From an uncultured Treponema sp. (GTDB lineage: Bacteria > Spirochaetota > Spirochaetia > Treponematales > Treponemataceae): a DNA stretch of 57,439 nucleotides. The stretch covers positions 1-57,439 of the forward strand of contig CAMJZA010000015.1 in NCBI GenBank assembly GCA_946410085.1. The letters run 5' to 3'. The notes under the pieces were generated by a model. The model had not been told where the DNA came from and searched no databases. It saw only the letters and a program-made list of their open reading frames with translations. A program made the position numbers and the translations under genes. Shown in pieces: positions 35,106 through 44,023 of this stretch. Each line of letters starts with the position of its first letter. Position 1 is the stretch's first letter.

Positions 35106-35118
35106 AAGCTGGTAAAAT
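35090..35118 (+). promoter_or_regulatory. aroB promoter, leaderless-type
   Basis: TTGCAA (35090-35095), 17-base spacer, TAAAAT (35113-35118), 6 bases to ATG 35125. The -35 box lies in the last recQ codons. Confidence 0.7.
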
Positions 35119-35124
35119 GGGTCC

Positions 35125-36252
35125 ATGCGTGCTCCCCAGAAAACAACAGAACTGCTTTTTCCCGAAGCCTCCGGGTTCAGCAGGACGGACATCCGCTTCT
35201 TTACGGGTGAGGCGGATCTGTCCGCCCTCTATGCGGATACGGCGGACGAGAACCTGTGCCGCCTCTTTGTGACGGACGAAAGCGTTGCGGCCCTGCCTTC
35301 TGTTGCGCCTTTCATTGCGCAGCTCAAAACGGCTCCCCGGAAGAACGATGCGCTCGTTGTCCTGGGAGCAGGGGAAGCCTATAAGACGATAGAGAGCGTG
35401 CTTGCGATCGTGACGGCGGCCCTTGAGCACAACTTTACCCGCTCTTCCGTATTCATTGCAATCGGCGGCGGGGTCATCACCGACATGACGGGCTTTGCGG
35501 CAGCCATATTCAAGCGGGGCGTGCAGGTGGAATTCGTTCCGACGACCCTGCTCGCCGACGTGGATGCGGCAATCGGCGGCAAGACCGGCTGTGACTTTGC
35601 GAGCTACAAGAACATGATCGGGGCCTTCTATCCGGCTGCCGCCGTCAATATCTGGCCTGCGTTTGCAAAGAGTCTGAGCGGGAGGGAATACCGGTCCGGC
35701 CTTGCCGAAGCAATCAAGACGGCATTCCTGTTTTCCCGCGAACTGCTGGACTATTTCCGCCTGAACCGCGATGCAATCATGCGCCGTGACGATGCGGCGC
35801 TGTTTCATATCGTCAGCGAATGTTCTGCCGCAAAGGCTTCCGTCGTACACCGGGACCTGCGGGAGCAGGGGGAGCGGGCCTTCCTGAACCTGGGGCATAC
35901 CTTCGGCCATGCGCTGGAAAGCGTTGCCGGTCTGGGTGTCGTTACGCACGGCGAGGCGGTCGCCTGGGGCATGGGGCGGGCCCTGGACCTGTCCTGCAGT
36001 CTGGGCTTCTGTCCGCCGGTGTTCCGGGACGAAGGCAAGGCCCTGCTGGCGTCCTTCGGCTACGACACGGGCTGCCTGCCCGAAGCGCTGGCCGGTCAGG
36101 ACGGGGCTGCCCGAAAGTTGCTCGATGCGATGAAGAAGGATAAGAAGAACGTCTCGACGTCACGGATCCGCTTTGTCCTGCAGCACTCCTACTGCGACAG
36201 CTTCGTGACGGAGGTTCCTGACGAAGCCGTGCGGGCAGTCCTCGGCGCCTAG
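35125..36252 (+). CDS. aroB: 3-dehydroquinate synthase
   Basis: 375 residues. Second step of the shikimate pathway: DAHP to 3-dehydroquinate, with NAD and a divalent metal. Signatures: GGGVITDMTGFAAAIFKRG, PTTLLADVDAAIGGKTG, SGLAEAIKTAF and metal-ligand histidines in LGHTFGHALE and THGEAVAWGM. It begins 19 bases after recQ from its own promoter. Other aro genes are not in the window. After it, 36253-36392 holds only short imperfect repeats (TTGAAGGCC twice) and no gene. Confidence 0.96.
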   Translation: MRAPQKTTELLFPEASGFSRTDIRFFTGEADLSALYADTADENLCRLFVTDESVAALPSVAPFIAQLKTAPRKNDALVVLGAGEAYKTIESVLAIVTAALEHNFTRSSVFIAIGGGVITDMTGFAAAIFKRGVQVEFVPTTLLADVDAAIGGKTGCDFASYKNMIGAFYPAAAVNIWPAFAKSLSGREYRSGLAEAIKTAFLFSRELLDYFRLNRDAIMRRDDAALFHIVSECSAAKASVVHRDLREQGERAFLNLGHTFGHALESVAGLGVVTHGEAVAWGMGRALDLSCSLGFCPPVFRDEGKALLASFGYDTGCLPEALAGQDGAARKLLDAMKKDKKNVSTSRIRFVLQHSYCDSFVTEVPDEAVRAVLGA

Positions 36253-36392
36253 TTCCCTGCCGGAGCCACTGCGGCTTAACGGGCGGTTCAGCAAGTGGGC
36301 CTGCACCGGTAGCAATCCGGTTGCTGCCCGACGAGCACCGGCAGCCGGCGTGCTTCTTGAAGGCCGTAGTTTTTGAAGGCCATGATTTTTGA

Positions 36393-36421
36393 TTGAAAAA
36401 AATAGCAATGCCCCTTATAAT
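36393..36421 (+). promoter_or_regulatory. Hybrid-kinase promoter
   Basis: TTGAAA (36393-36398), 17-base spacer, perfect TATAAT (36416-36421), 10 bases to ATG 36432. GGGGG lies between the box and the ATG but would mostly precede the transcript start. Confidence 0.7.
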
Positions 36422-36431
36422 GGGGGAATAG

Positions 36432-39194
36432 ATGAAGCGGCTTTTCCTGTTCCTGTTCACCGGCCTGTTGCTCCTTACCCCTCTTGCTGCCCAGAAAAAA
36501 CTGGTGAAGGTTGCCTATTATCCCGAAAAGGGTTTTCAGGACTATGATCCGGCGACCGGCCTGTATTCGGGATACGGCTATGAATACCTGCTTGCCGTCA
36601 AGCAGTATGCGGACTGGGATTTTGAATTCCTGCGGATGGACGGGGTTGATGAAGCCCTGCGCCTGCTTGCGGAAGGTTCCGCCGACCTTATAGCCGGAGT
36701 GACCTGCAGTGCGCCGCATGATGCCTTCCTTGCGTTTTCGGAGCGGAGCATGATGAGCGCTTCCAGGCAGCTCGTTGCGAATCCTGCCAGAAGCCGCTTT
36801 TCCTACGGAGATTACAAGAGTTTTGCCGGAATGCGGATCGGCATTGCAATTGCCTCGTCCGGGGATGACTGGCTGCAGACGCTCAGGAATTTCCGCGCCT
36901 ATGCGTCCGATCACGGCTTCCACCCGGAAATCGTTTCCTTTCGGACTGAGGAGGACTGTGAAGCAGCCCTGCGTGCGGGCAATGTGGATGCCATACTGAA
37001 GGACAGCTACGAGCGCAACGACTTCTACGTCATCGCCGACTACGAGTTTGAAGACCTGCATTTTGCGGTCCGCCGGGATGACACCGGCCTGCTTGAGGAA
37101 CTTGACAAGGCAATGGCGGAAATCGATAAGGTCATACCGACCTTTCGGGCAAGCCTCCTGCGGCACTACTACAGCAAGGACGTGCAGGTTACCTTTGCCC
37201 CCAGTTTTGACGAAACGGTCTTCCTCTCGTCCTGGAAGTCCTACAAGGTCGGCTGCACCCGCTCCTGGTTCCCGCTGGGCTATTTTGAAGGTGACCGTTT
37301 CTGCGGGCCGCTTGCCGACGTGTACTTCAAGATAAGCCAGCGGACGGGACTCCGCTTTCAGTATGTTCCCTTTGACTCCTATGCCGACATGCTGACAGCC
37401 TTTGCCTACGGCGACGTTGACATCCTGTGCGAGATGCCCTTCGATTTCCGCTATGCGGAACGCTATAAGGCGAGCATTTCGCGGGAAATGGCTTCCATGA
37501 GCATCCTCAAGGTGACCCGCAATTTTTCTTCCGAGCTGGACGGAACCCGTCTGCCGGTCTGCGCGGGGCTTCCGCACACCTACACCGGAGAGCTGGTCCG
37601 CATGACCTACGGCGACAGCTACAGCTATAAAACCTGTCCGGCGGTGAAGGACTGCATTGAAGCCGTCATGTCGGGCGATGCCGACGTTGCCTATCTGACC
37701 GCATATCAGCTTGCCGCCTACCAGTCAAATCCCAAGTACATCTCGCTTTCCTTTACGGTCATGCCGGAACTGCAGTATTCAATCTGCATCGGGGTCAGGA
37801 ATACCTGTGACCCCCGCCTGATTTCCGTCCTCTCCAAGGGACTGGATCTGATAGGGCTTGATCAGATCAATGAGCTGTTCCGCGCTTCCGTGCAGAACGA
37901 AGATTTCAGCATCCTGTCCTTCTTCTACCGCTATCCCGTGCTCTTTGCCATTGTCATCATCATGCTTGCCTTCGTGTTCTTCGGCATTCCGATGACAATC
38001 ATGTACCTGCTGATCCTGAACCGCAAGAACCGGGACCTGTACCGGGCGAACAACGCAAAGTCGGAATTCCTGAGCAAGATGAGCCACGACATCCGTACGC
38101 CGCTCAACGGCATCCTCGGCATGACCTATCTGGCGAAGGCGGAACGGGATCATGCCAAGCTCGGCGAGTATCTGGACAAGATAAGCCTGAGCGGACGCTT
38201 CCTGCTCAGTCTGGTCAACAACATACTGGACATGAGCAAAATCGGCAAGAAGGACTTTGAACTGCATCCTGAGCCGTATCCGGTCGAAGAATTCCGCTCC
38301 TACATCGGGGCGATCATCGGGCCCCTCTGCGCCAAGAAGGGGCTGGCGCTCATCATTGACAACCTTGAGCTGGATGACGCCTTCCTCGTGGACCGGCTCA
38401 GGTTCAATCAGGTGTTCGTCAACCTGCTCTCAAATTCCGTCAAGTACACCGAGTCGGGCGGTCATATCCACCTCTGCTATGCAAATGTGGCTGTCTTTAA
38501 CCACATCTTTATCGGGGACATCATTGTCGAAGACAACGGCATCGGCATGAGCGAGGAATTCCAGAAGAAGATGTTCGAGCCCTTCACGCAGGAAAAGGAT
38601 ACGATGGCGAACATGGGAAGCGGTCTGGGGCTTGCAATCGTTAAGCAGCTGGTCGAGTCCATGGGCGGTTCCATCCGGGTGGAAAGCAAGTCCGGCAAGG
38701 GCTCGCGCTTCATCGTCAGCATGGCGCTGGAGCTGGTGCCCTATGAGAAGCAGCCTGCCGAGCCAGAGCAGAGCGAGGCAGACATACTCAAGGGGCTCCA
38801 CGTCATGATGTGCGAGGACAACGAGATAAATGCCGAAATCGCGGTGGAACTGCTGAAGCGGCGGGAAATAACTGTTGATGTTGCGGAGAACGGTGCGGCC
38901 GGGGTGGAGCTGTTCAGTAAGAGTGAAGTCGGCTACTACGATGCCATCCTTATGGATATCCGCATGCCGGTCATGGACGGCTTTGAAGCCGCTGCGCAGA
39001 TTCAGAAGCTGAACCGCGACGATGCAAAAGTGGTGCCGATTATCGCGCTGACGGCCGACGCCTACCTGCAGGATGAAGAGAAGTCGTCAAGCTGCGGCAT
39101 GGTTGCGCATATCGCCAAGCCCGTCAACGCCGACATCCTGTATGCGACGCTTGCCCGCTGCATCACGAAGCAGAAGCAGCTTTCCGCCCCGTAA
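36432..39194 (+). CDS. Hybrid sensor histidine kinase with two periplasmic binding domains
   Basis: 920 residues. Signal peptide (LFLFLFTGLLLLTPLAAQ), two tandem SBP_bac_3 domains outside the membrane (about 22-255 and 262-490), one helix (about 500-528), HisKA (His552 in KMSHDIRTPLNGILGM), HATPase (NLLSNSVKYTE, GSGLGLAIV) and a receiver domain with Asp842 (ILMDIRMPVMDGFEA). This is BvgS/EvgS-like architecture: amino acids or similar small ligands bound outside would steer an internal phosphorelay. No HPt domain is fused and no partner regulator is adjacent, so the output protein lies elsewhere. Confidence 0.94.
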   Translation: MKRLFLFLFTGLLLLTPLAAQKKLVKVAYYPEKGFQDYDPATGLYSGYGYEYLLAVKQYADWDFEFLRMDGVDEALRLLAEGSADLIAGVTCSAPHDAFLAFSERSMMSASRQLVANPARSRFSYGDYKSFAGMRIGIAIASSGDDWLQTLRNFRAYASDHGFHPEIVSFRTEEDCEAALRAGNVDAILKDSYERNDFYVIADYEFEDLHFAVRRDDTGLLEELDKAMAEIDKVIPTFRASLLRHYYSKDVQVTFAPSFDETVFLSSWKSYKVGCTRSWFPLGYFEGDRFCGPLADVYFKISQRTGLRFQYVPFDSYADMLTAFAYGDVDILCEMPFDFRYAERYKASISREMASMSILKVTRNFSSELDGTRLPVCAGLPHTYTGELVRMTYGDSYSYKTCPAVKDCIEAVMSGDADVAYLTAYQLAAYQSNPKYISLSFTVMPELQYSICIGVRNTCDPRLISVLSKGLDLIGLDQINELFRASVQNEDFSILSFFYRYPVLFAIVIIMLAFVFFGIPMTIMYLLILNRKNRDLYRANNAKSEFLSKMSHDIRTPLNGILGMTYLAKAERDHAKLGEYLDKISLSGRFLLSLVNNILDMSKIGKKDFELHPEPYPVEEFRSYIGAIIGPLCAKKGLALIIDNLELDDAFLVDRLRFNQVFVNLLSNSVKYTESGGHIHLCYANVAVFNHIFIGDIIVEDNGIGMSEEFQKKMFEPFTQEKDTMANMGSGLGLAIVKQLVESMGGSIRVESKSGKGSRFIVSMALELVPYEKQPAEPEQSEADILKGLHVMMCEDNEINAEIAVELLKRREITVDVAENGAAGVELFSKSEVGYYDAILMDIRMPVMDGFEAAAQIQKLNRDDAKVVPIIALTADAYLQDEEKSSSCGMVAHIAKPVNADILYATLARCITKQKQLSAP

Positions 39195-39217
39195 AAATGC
39201 GCAGTGTTCCTGTACGC

Positions 39218-39328
39218 GGCACCTTTAGGTGCCTGCATATAAAACTACTTGCAGTTTTATATGCGATGCATCATCCGCCAGGGTGACAGCATAGAATCTA
39301 AAAATGCGCAGCATTTTTAGATTCTATG
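39218..39328. terminator. Three hairpins between convergent genes
   Basis: GGCACC-TTTA-GGTGCC (39218-39233); CATATAAAACT/AGTTTTATATG (39236-39263); and an 18-bp perfect stem 39290-39307 / 39311-39328 with a 3-base loop. The third overlaps the TAA stop of the minus-strand ACT gene and would end both transcripts. AAAAATGCGCAG occurs at both edges (39193 and 39299). Confidence 0.75.
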
Positions 39329-39586
39329 CATTGCACTGAAGACGTGTTCGTTCATGACGTTGCATTCCACGCCGAGCTCGGCGCAGCGTGCCGTCAGATC
39401 CTTCCGTGCGCTGTCTATGTCTGTATCTGCGTTTTCAAAATCGACCATCATCATCATGACGAAGTTGCCGCTCAGGATGGTCTGCGTGATGTCTACTATA
39501 TTGATGGCATGTCCGGCAAGGTAGGCTGAAACCTTTGCGATGATTCCGACCTTGTCCCCGCCGACAACGGTGATGATTGCTTTCAT
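39317..39586 (-). CDS. ACT-domain protein (UPF0237 family)
   Basis: 89 residues, a single ACT domain: MKAIITVVGGDKVGIIAKVSAYLA then INIVDITQTI, typical of the small UPF0237 proteins, which are thought to bind amino acids and regulate unknown partners. The normal length is about 90. It has its own promoter, with a leader only about 2-3 bases long. It stands apart from the cyclase gene by 110 bases. Confidence 0.9.
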   Translation of the reverse strand: MKAIITVVGGDKVGIIAKVSAYLAGHAINIVDITQTILSGNFVMMMMVDFENADTDIDSARKDLTARCAELGVECNVMNEHVFSAMHRI

Positions 39587-39595
39587 ATACCCGCT

Positions 39596-39624
39596 ATTCT
39601 ACTGAAAAGCACCCGGCGTTGCAA
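39596..39624 (-). promoter_or_regulatory. ACT-gene promoter, short-leader type
   Basis: On the minus strand: TTGCAA (39624-39619), 17-base spacer, TAGAAT (39601-39596), 9 bases to ATG 39586. Confidence 0.65.
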
Positions 39625-39697
39625 GCCGGACGCAACCGCAGACGGCCCGGACGTCCCTCCCCGCAGGCGGTGCAAGCCTGGGAGCGCAGTACCCCTG

Positions 39698-41734
39698 CTA
39701 CTTGGATGTCGCCTTCCACACGCCCTGCCAGTCTGCGGGCGGAGACGCAAGCAGCTCCCCGCACTTTTCCGCGTAGAAAGCGGCGGGCGGGTCCTTTTCT
39801 TTCGTCGACTCAAAGACGGCCTTTGCTTCCGCGAACTTTCCTTCATAGAACAGCTCGCGGCCCCGGTCAAAGTTTTCGATCAGCTCCTTCCTTGCAGCGA
39901 ATGTTTCTTCCGACATCGGTTCAAAGACCGTGACGGCCTCCTTCTTGCCGACGACGGCAACACGGGCGAGTTCGCGGAAGCGGAGCGTGCAGCCGTGGGC
40001 GAGTGCGCTTTCCATCGTCGCCCGGGAACACATCGTATAGGTTCCGAACTGCTTGTTCAGTCCTTCAAGGCGGGACGCGAGGTTGACGCTGTCGCCGAGC
40101 ATCGTGTAGTCAAAGCGGTTGGAAGACCCCATGTTGCCGACGACTGCATGCCCGGTGTTCATGCCGATCCGCTGGTAAAAATGTTTGCCGGTCATCTTGT
40201 GCAGGTCGGTCCGCAGTTCATCGAGCCGCTTCTGGCATTCCATTGCTGCCGCCAGAACCCGGGCGGCATGGTCTTCCTGATCCGCCGGTGCGTTCCAGAA
40301 TGCGATGATCGCATCACCTTCGTATTTGTCAATCGTACCGCCAGACTCAAGGATGATGGAACTCATCTCGGACAGGTAGAGGTTCAGCACCTCGGTCAGT
40401 TTGGTCGGGTTCTTGGCAAGGCTTTCGGAGATGCTCGTAAAGCCCTGTACGTCCGAGAAGAAGATGCTGATTTCCCGCTCTTCGCCGCCGAGCCGCAGGC
40501 TGTCCGGGTTGCTTATCAGCTGGTCAATGACTGCCGGGCTCAGGTACTGGGAGAATGCCGCCTTGATGAAGCGCTTCTGCCGGCCTTCGAGCATGTAGGT
40601 CAGTGCGAGCTGAATCAGAAAGGAGAATGAGAAGCTGGCAAGCGGGGCAACGAGCAGGATGTACCAGCCCGTGACAAAGAGGGCGAAGGAACCGCCCGTT
40701 ATGAGGACCAGCCCCAGCATAATGCTGCCGATTGCGGTCAGGATGTTGCCCAGCGTGCTTTTCCGGGCTTCGGTAACGGCGATGGCAAGGATGCCCAGAA
40801 TGCTTGCCAGCACGATCCATGCGATGGAAAGCGGTTCCGGGACCGTGCGCATGAAGTCGTTTGAAAGGAAGTTGTCAAGTTCGGTGATGTGGACGCCGCA
40901 GCCCGGGTAGACCTGCGAAAGCGGCGACGAACAGATATCGAACAGGCCGGGCGCATAGTAGGCGTAGTAGACGTATGCCCCGGTAAAGCACTCCGGCGGA
41001 ATGAGCGGTTCCCTGCCCGCAATGTAGTCGTAGTAGCTCTGGAGTACGTCCGAAGCCCGGTAGGGATTGTAGACGTCCAGGCTGGACCGGTAGCGCAGGA
41101 GGAAGGTTTCTCCCTTTTCGACGGGGTGGGAAGCCTTTATCTCGTCAATCGTCATGCCGGAGATGACGAGGGGGGCGACACCGAGCGACGGGTACTCGCC
41201 GTCATCGCCCTTAAACGAAATCCTGCCCCGCCGCATGACGTCGTCGCTGTCCTTCGCGCTGACCGTGCTGCCGATGACGCCCGCGCTCCTGCGGATCGGG
41301 TCAACGGGGAAAATCAGGTCGTCCGAGGAAGTGGAAGCATCGTCTGCGTACATGGCATGGACGACCCTGCCGTAGTCTTCGCATGCGGCGGCAAAGGCTT
41401 TGTCGTCGTCGTCTCCGTAGACTGACGGCTCGGTAAAGAGGACATCAAATGCGATCGCTTCGGCTTCGCCGATCTGCATGTACTTTACGATGTCGCCGAG
41501 CGCCGCCCGGGGCCAGGGCCAGCCCCAGCCCATTTCCCGCCGCGCCCAGTTGATGCTTTCCTGATCGACGGTGATGAAGCAGATGTCCTGCGAGGGATAG
41601 CTGTAGGACGAAGCGAACTTGGTCCGGCTGTCAAAGGTCTTGTTTTCCAGGAATGAAAAGAGCCCTGAAAAATGGAGGAGGGTAACGGCAAGGGATACGC
41701 CGGCCACGATCAGGATGGAACGGAGCTGCTTCAT
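39698..41734 (-). CDS. CHASE2-domain adenylate cyclase
   Basis: 678 residues from ATG 41734, just after the protease gene's stop. N-terminal helix, CHASE2 extracytoplasmic sensor (about 30-320), three closely spaced helices (about 322-400) and a class III cyclase catalytic domain (about 440-600). Metal-binding Asp residues are in FFSDVQGFT and YEGDAIIAFW; the ATP-type Lys is in TIDKYEGD; transition-state Asn/Arg are in SVNLASRLEGL. It should make cAMP in response to an unknown external signal. The C-terminal tail contains a TPR-like segment (FDRGRELFYEGKFAEAKAVFE) also found at the end of the symporter-cyclase protein at 44004. Last gene of SH3-M48-cyclase. Confidence 0.94.
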   Translation of the reverse strand: MKQLRSILIVAGVSLAVTLLHFSGLFSFLENKTFDSRTKFASSYSYPSQDICFITVDQESINWARREMGWGWPWPRAALGDIVKYMQIGEAEAIAFDVLFTEPSVYGDDDDKAFAAACEDYGRVVHAMYADDASTSSDDLIFPVDPIRRSAGVIGSTVSAKDSDDVMRRGRISFKGDDGEYPSLGVAPLVISGMTIDEIKASHPVEKGETFLLRYRSSLDVYNPYRASDVLQSYYDYIAGREPLIPPECFTGAYVYYAYYAPGLFDICSSPLSQVYPGCGVHITELDNFLSNDFMRTVPEPLSIAWIVLASILGILAIAVTEARKSTLGNILTAIGSIMLGLVLITGGSFALFVTGWYILLVAPLASFSFSFLIQLALTYMLEGRQKRFIKAAFSQYLSPAVIDQLISNPDSLRLGGEEREISIFFSDVQGFTSISESLAKNPTKLTEVLNLYLSEMSSIILESGGTIDKYEGDAIIAFWNAPADQEDHAARVLAAAMECQKRLDELRTDLHKMTGKHFYQRIGMNTGHAVVGNMGSSNRFDYTMLGDSVNLASRLEGLNKQFGTYTMCSRATMESALAHGCTLRFRELARVAVVGKKEAVTVFEPMSEETFAARKELIENFDRGRELFYEGKFAEAKAVFESTKEKDPPAAFYAEKCGELLASPPADWQGVWKATSK

Positions 41735-41735
41735 C

Positions 41736-42623
41736 TTACAGCTTCCCCTGTACGTCCGTGAAGCGCTTTTCCCGCTCCTGCCGCTCATAGCTGCCCTTGT
41801 ATTTTTTGAGCTCGCCCTTTATGTTCTTCATGCGGGATTCTGCGCTCGGATGGTTTTTGCAGAATCCAGCGGTCTGGCCCGCTTCCTTTTCTTTCAGGAG
41901 GGAAAGCATCTCCTGCATGGCGGCCGGATCGTAGCCTGCGCCGTCCAGCAGCGCGAGGGCCGTCTTGTCTGCCTGAAACTCCTGCGTCTTGGAGTAGCCC
42001 GAGTTGACCAGCTGCTTTACCATGCCGTCAACGTCAACGCCCAGGTCGTTCAGCAGCTGTGAACTGCTGCTGCCGCTGTCTTCAAACGCCTTGACCAGTT
42101 CGCCCGTCGTCCGGCTGGATTTAATGGCCTTGACGCTGTGGCCCAGCTGGATGTGGGCGACCTCGTGGGCGATGACCGCTGCGAGCGCATCCTCGTCTCC
42201 TGCACATTCCAGAAGGCCCCGCGTCACGAGGATGTGGCCGCCCGGCGAGGAAATGGCGTTTACCTCGGGAGTGTCCAGTATGCCGACAAAGTAGCCCTTG
42301 TAGAGCAGGGGCATGTCGGAAGCCTGCGTCAGTGCTGCACAGATTTTGTTCACGTATGCCGTCGCATCCCTGTCTTCATACAGGCGGTAGTGTTCCAGTA
42401 CCGTCCCCGCGACGGCCCGGCCGATGTAGTACTGCTGTTCCGGCGTAATGTCTTCTGCAATGACGGCGATGGAACCGGTGGCCTTGGAAATGCTGCTTTC
42501 CATGCTCTGGGCTGAACCGGCCACCTTCCTGAGCGTGTCGAGTCCTGCCGGGAAGGCCGCCGTCTGGACGAGGGCTGCGAGCAGGGCAGCCCCGATGAAG
42601 CTCTGCCTGCACGTCCGCATCAT
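41736..42623 (-). CDS. M48-family zinc metalloprotease
   Basis: 295 residues. Signal peptide (SFIGAALLAALVQTAAFPAG) and zinc site HEVAHIQLGH with His153, Glu154, His157; a third ligand Glu is likely in QEFQADKTALALL. Similar to BepA/YggG- and LoiP-type periplasmic proteases that degrade damaged outer-membrane proteins. No C-terminal TPR block as in BepA. It overlaps the SH3 gene by 4 bases and is followed by the cyclase gene, so the three are co-expressed. Confidence 0.92.
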   Translation of the reverse strand: MMRTCRQSFIGAALLAALVQTAAFPAGLDTLRKVAGSAQSMESSISKATGSIAVIAEDITPEQQYYIGRAVAGTVLEHYRLYEDRDATAYVNKICAALTQASDMPLLYKGYFVGILDTPEVNAISSPGGHILVTRGLLECAGDEDALAAVIAHEVAHIQLGHSVKAIKSSRTTGELVKAFEDSGSSSSQLLNDLGVDVDGMVKQLVNSGYSKTQEFQADKTALALLDGAGYDPAAMQEMLSLLKEKEAGQTAGFCKNHPSAESRMKNIKGELKKYKGSYERQEREKRFTDVQGKL

Positions 42624-43081
42624 TCAGCCTCCTTGAGCTTGCCTTCCCTGACGAATGCTTCGACGTCGGCCTCCGGGACCGCATTGCCTTCGACGGCGTC
42701 AACGGCCGCAAAGTCCGAGTTCCAGTCATCGGTCTGCCGGGTGTCAAGGCCTTCTGCGAAGCCCTTTCCGGCCAGCGAAATCTCGTTCGCGTCGGTCTTG
42801 ACGGCCTTTCCGGCGACAATCTTGCGCTTGGACAGGGCAGAGGAATTGACCCAGCCCGTGACGGAGGGATTGGATTTGGGAGTAACCTGGGTCCATTTGC
42901 CGGATTCCTTGACGACCGTAAGCTCATCGCCGTAGCTGACCGTCATGAGGGTCCTGGATGTGCCGGATGCCTTTTCCTTGACGGCAAGCGACTGAACTGA
43001 AACGTAGCGTGAGGCCCCGGCCGCAAACGCTGCAAGGGAAAGTCCTGCCAGCAGCAGGAACGTCAAAAACCTTTTTGCCAT
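42620..43081 (-). CDS. Secreted SH3b-domain protein
   Basis: 153 residues. Signal peptide (FLTFLLLAGLSLAAFAAG) and one bacterial SH3 domain (about 25-85: YVSVQSLAVKEKASG...VSYGDELTVVKESGKWTQV...GWVNSSAL). Such domains often bind peptidoglycan or protein stems. The acidic C-terminus has no recognised domain. GGAGG precedes the ATG. Encoded with the M48 protease, it may recruit or regulate it in the periplasm. Confidence 0.88.
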   Translation of the reverse strand: MAKRFLTFLLLAGLSLAAFAAGASRYVSVQSLAVKEKASGTSRTLMTVSYGDELTVVKESGKWTQVTPKSNPSVTGWVNSSALSKRKIVAGKAVKTDANEISLAGKGFAEGLDTRQTDDWNSDFAAVDAVEGNAVPEADVEAFVREGKLKEAE

Positions 43082-43109
43082 AAAAATGCCTCCATATTAC
43101 CTGAAAAGT

Positions 43110-43138
43110 ATTATAGAGGGCTTTTTATCCCTTTGCAA
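43110..43138 (-). promoter_or_regulatory. SH3-M48-cyclase operon promoter
   Basis: On the minus strand: TTGCAA (43138-43133), 17-base spacer, perfect TATAAT (43115-43110). A ~20-base leader with TGGAGG follows, i.e. a normal leader. Confidence 0.8.
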
Positions 43139-43240
43139 GTGTCGGCAGGAAAGCTAAGAAAAGTCTTATGCGGGGGAGGGCAGGGGCGTCCCCTGCTGCA
43201 GCGGCGGTCCGGCACTGAGCCGGAATGCCGTCTGACCGGC

Positions 43241-44023
43241 CTAGTCCTTGAGCTTTTCGGGGCAGACAGCCTTGACGAGGGCGCGGGCGAGGATTTTCGT
43301 GGGGTCAATTTTCGTTATCGGCATGCGGAGGCGGCCCATCGCGAGGGGGATTTCGGTACAGCCCATGATGAAGCTATCGTAGCCCCGGGAGAGCATCTTT
43401 TCCGTTACGAGGCGGAAGTTCTCGACTGCCTGCTCGTGGATCGGGTTGGAAACCGCCTTGATGCCGTATTCCCGGCTGTAGATGGCGTCCCAGATGAGTT
43501 TCTGATCCGCCTCGTCCGGTTCAATGATCTGATATTCGCCGTCAGGGTCAAAAAACGTATGGTAGACGCCCGAGTAGTAGGTTCCCTGGGTCGCATACAG
43601 GACGATTTTTTTTGACGCAACGTTTTCACGCACCCACCTGTAGGTCTCTTCGACGATGTGCATCAGCGTTACGTCCAGCCCGTTGATTTCGATGAAGCGC
43701 CGCACCTGATTCATGATGATCGGGGAGTGGGCGGTGTTGCAGGGAATTGCGATGTGCGTTGCCCCCAGACCGGCAAGCTGCTGTATCACGTGTTCAATGC
43801 CCGTGCAGGGGTTTTCCGAATCGGGGTGCATGATGTAGTAGGTGCGGTCGGGAATCAGGCGGGAGGCCGAAATCATCATGACGTCGGGGTAGTCCTGATC
43901 GCTTGTGGCATTGACGCAGTCAAATACCTTCCGCTCCAGATCCATGCCGGCATAGGGACCCATGCCGCCCACTATGCCGATTGCCTTGCAGCTTTTCAGC
44001 GTACTACTTTTTGTCGAATGCAT
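43241..44023 (-). CDS. Aspartate/glutamate racemase family protein
   Basis: 260 residues from ATG 44023 (GGAA 8 bases upstream; a GTG at 44029 is possible). GIVGGMGPYAG at the start, first catalytic Cys95 in AIPCNTAH and second Cys222 in IMGCTEIPLAM: the two-cysteine, cofactor-free mechanism that interconverts L- and D-aspartate or glutamate. Its 5' end overlaps the end of the symporter-cyclase gene, so they are translated together. D-amino acids could be made for the cell wall or be part of the sensed pool; substrate choice is not decidable from sequence. Confidence 0.92.
   Translation of the reverse strand: MHSTKSSTLKSCKAIGIVGGMGPYAGMDLERKVFDCVNATSDQDYPDVMMISASRLIPDRTYYIMHPDSENPCTGIEHVIQQLAGLGATHIAIPCNTAHSPIIMNQVRRFIEINGLDVTLMHIVEETYRWVRENVASKKIVLYATQGTYYSGVYHTFFDPDGEYQIIEPDEADQKLIWDAIYSREYGIKAVSNPIHEQAVENFRLVTEKMLSRGYDSFIMGCTEIPLAMGRLRMPITKIDPTKILARALVKAVCPEKLKD

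Noticed and set aside
33267-35192. 641-residue open frame on the minus strand opposite recQ
   Set aside because: It mirrors recQ, has no domain and exists because GC-rich third positions remove stops in the reverse frame; recQ motifs are unmistakable.
36288-37577. 429-residue open frame opposite the hybrid kinase
   Set aside because: Shadow frame; the plus strand holds tandem binding domains.
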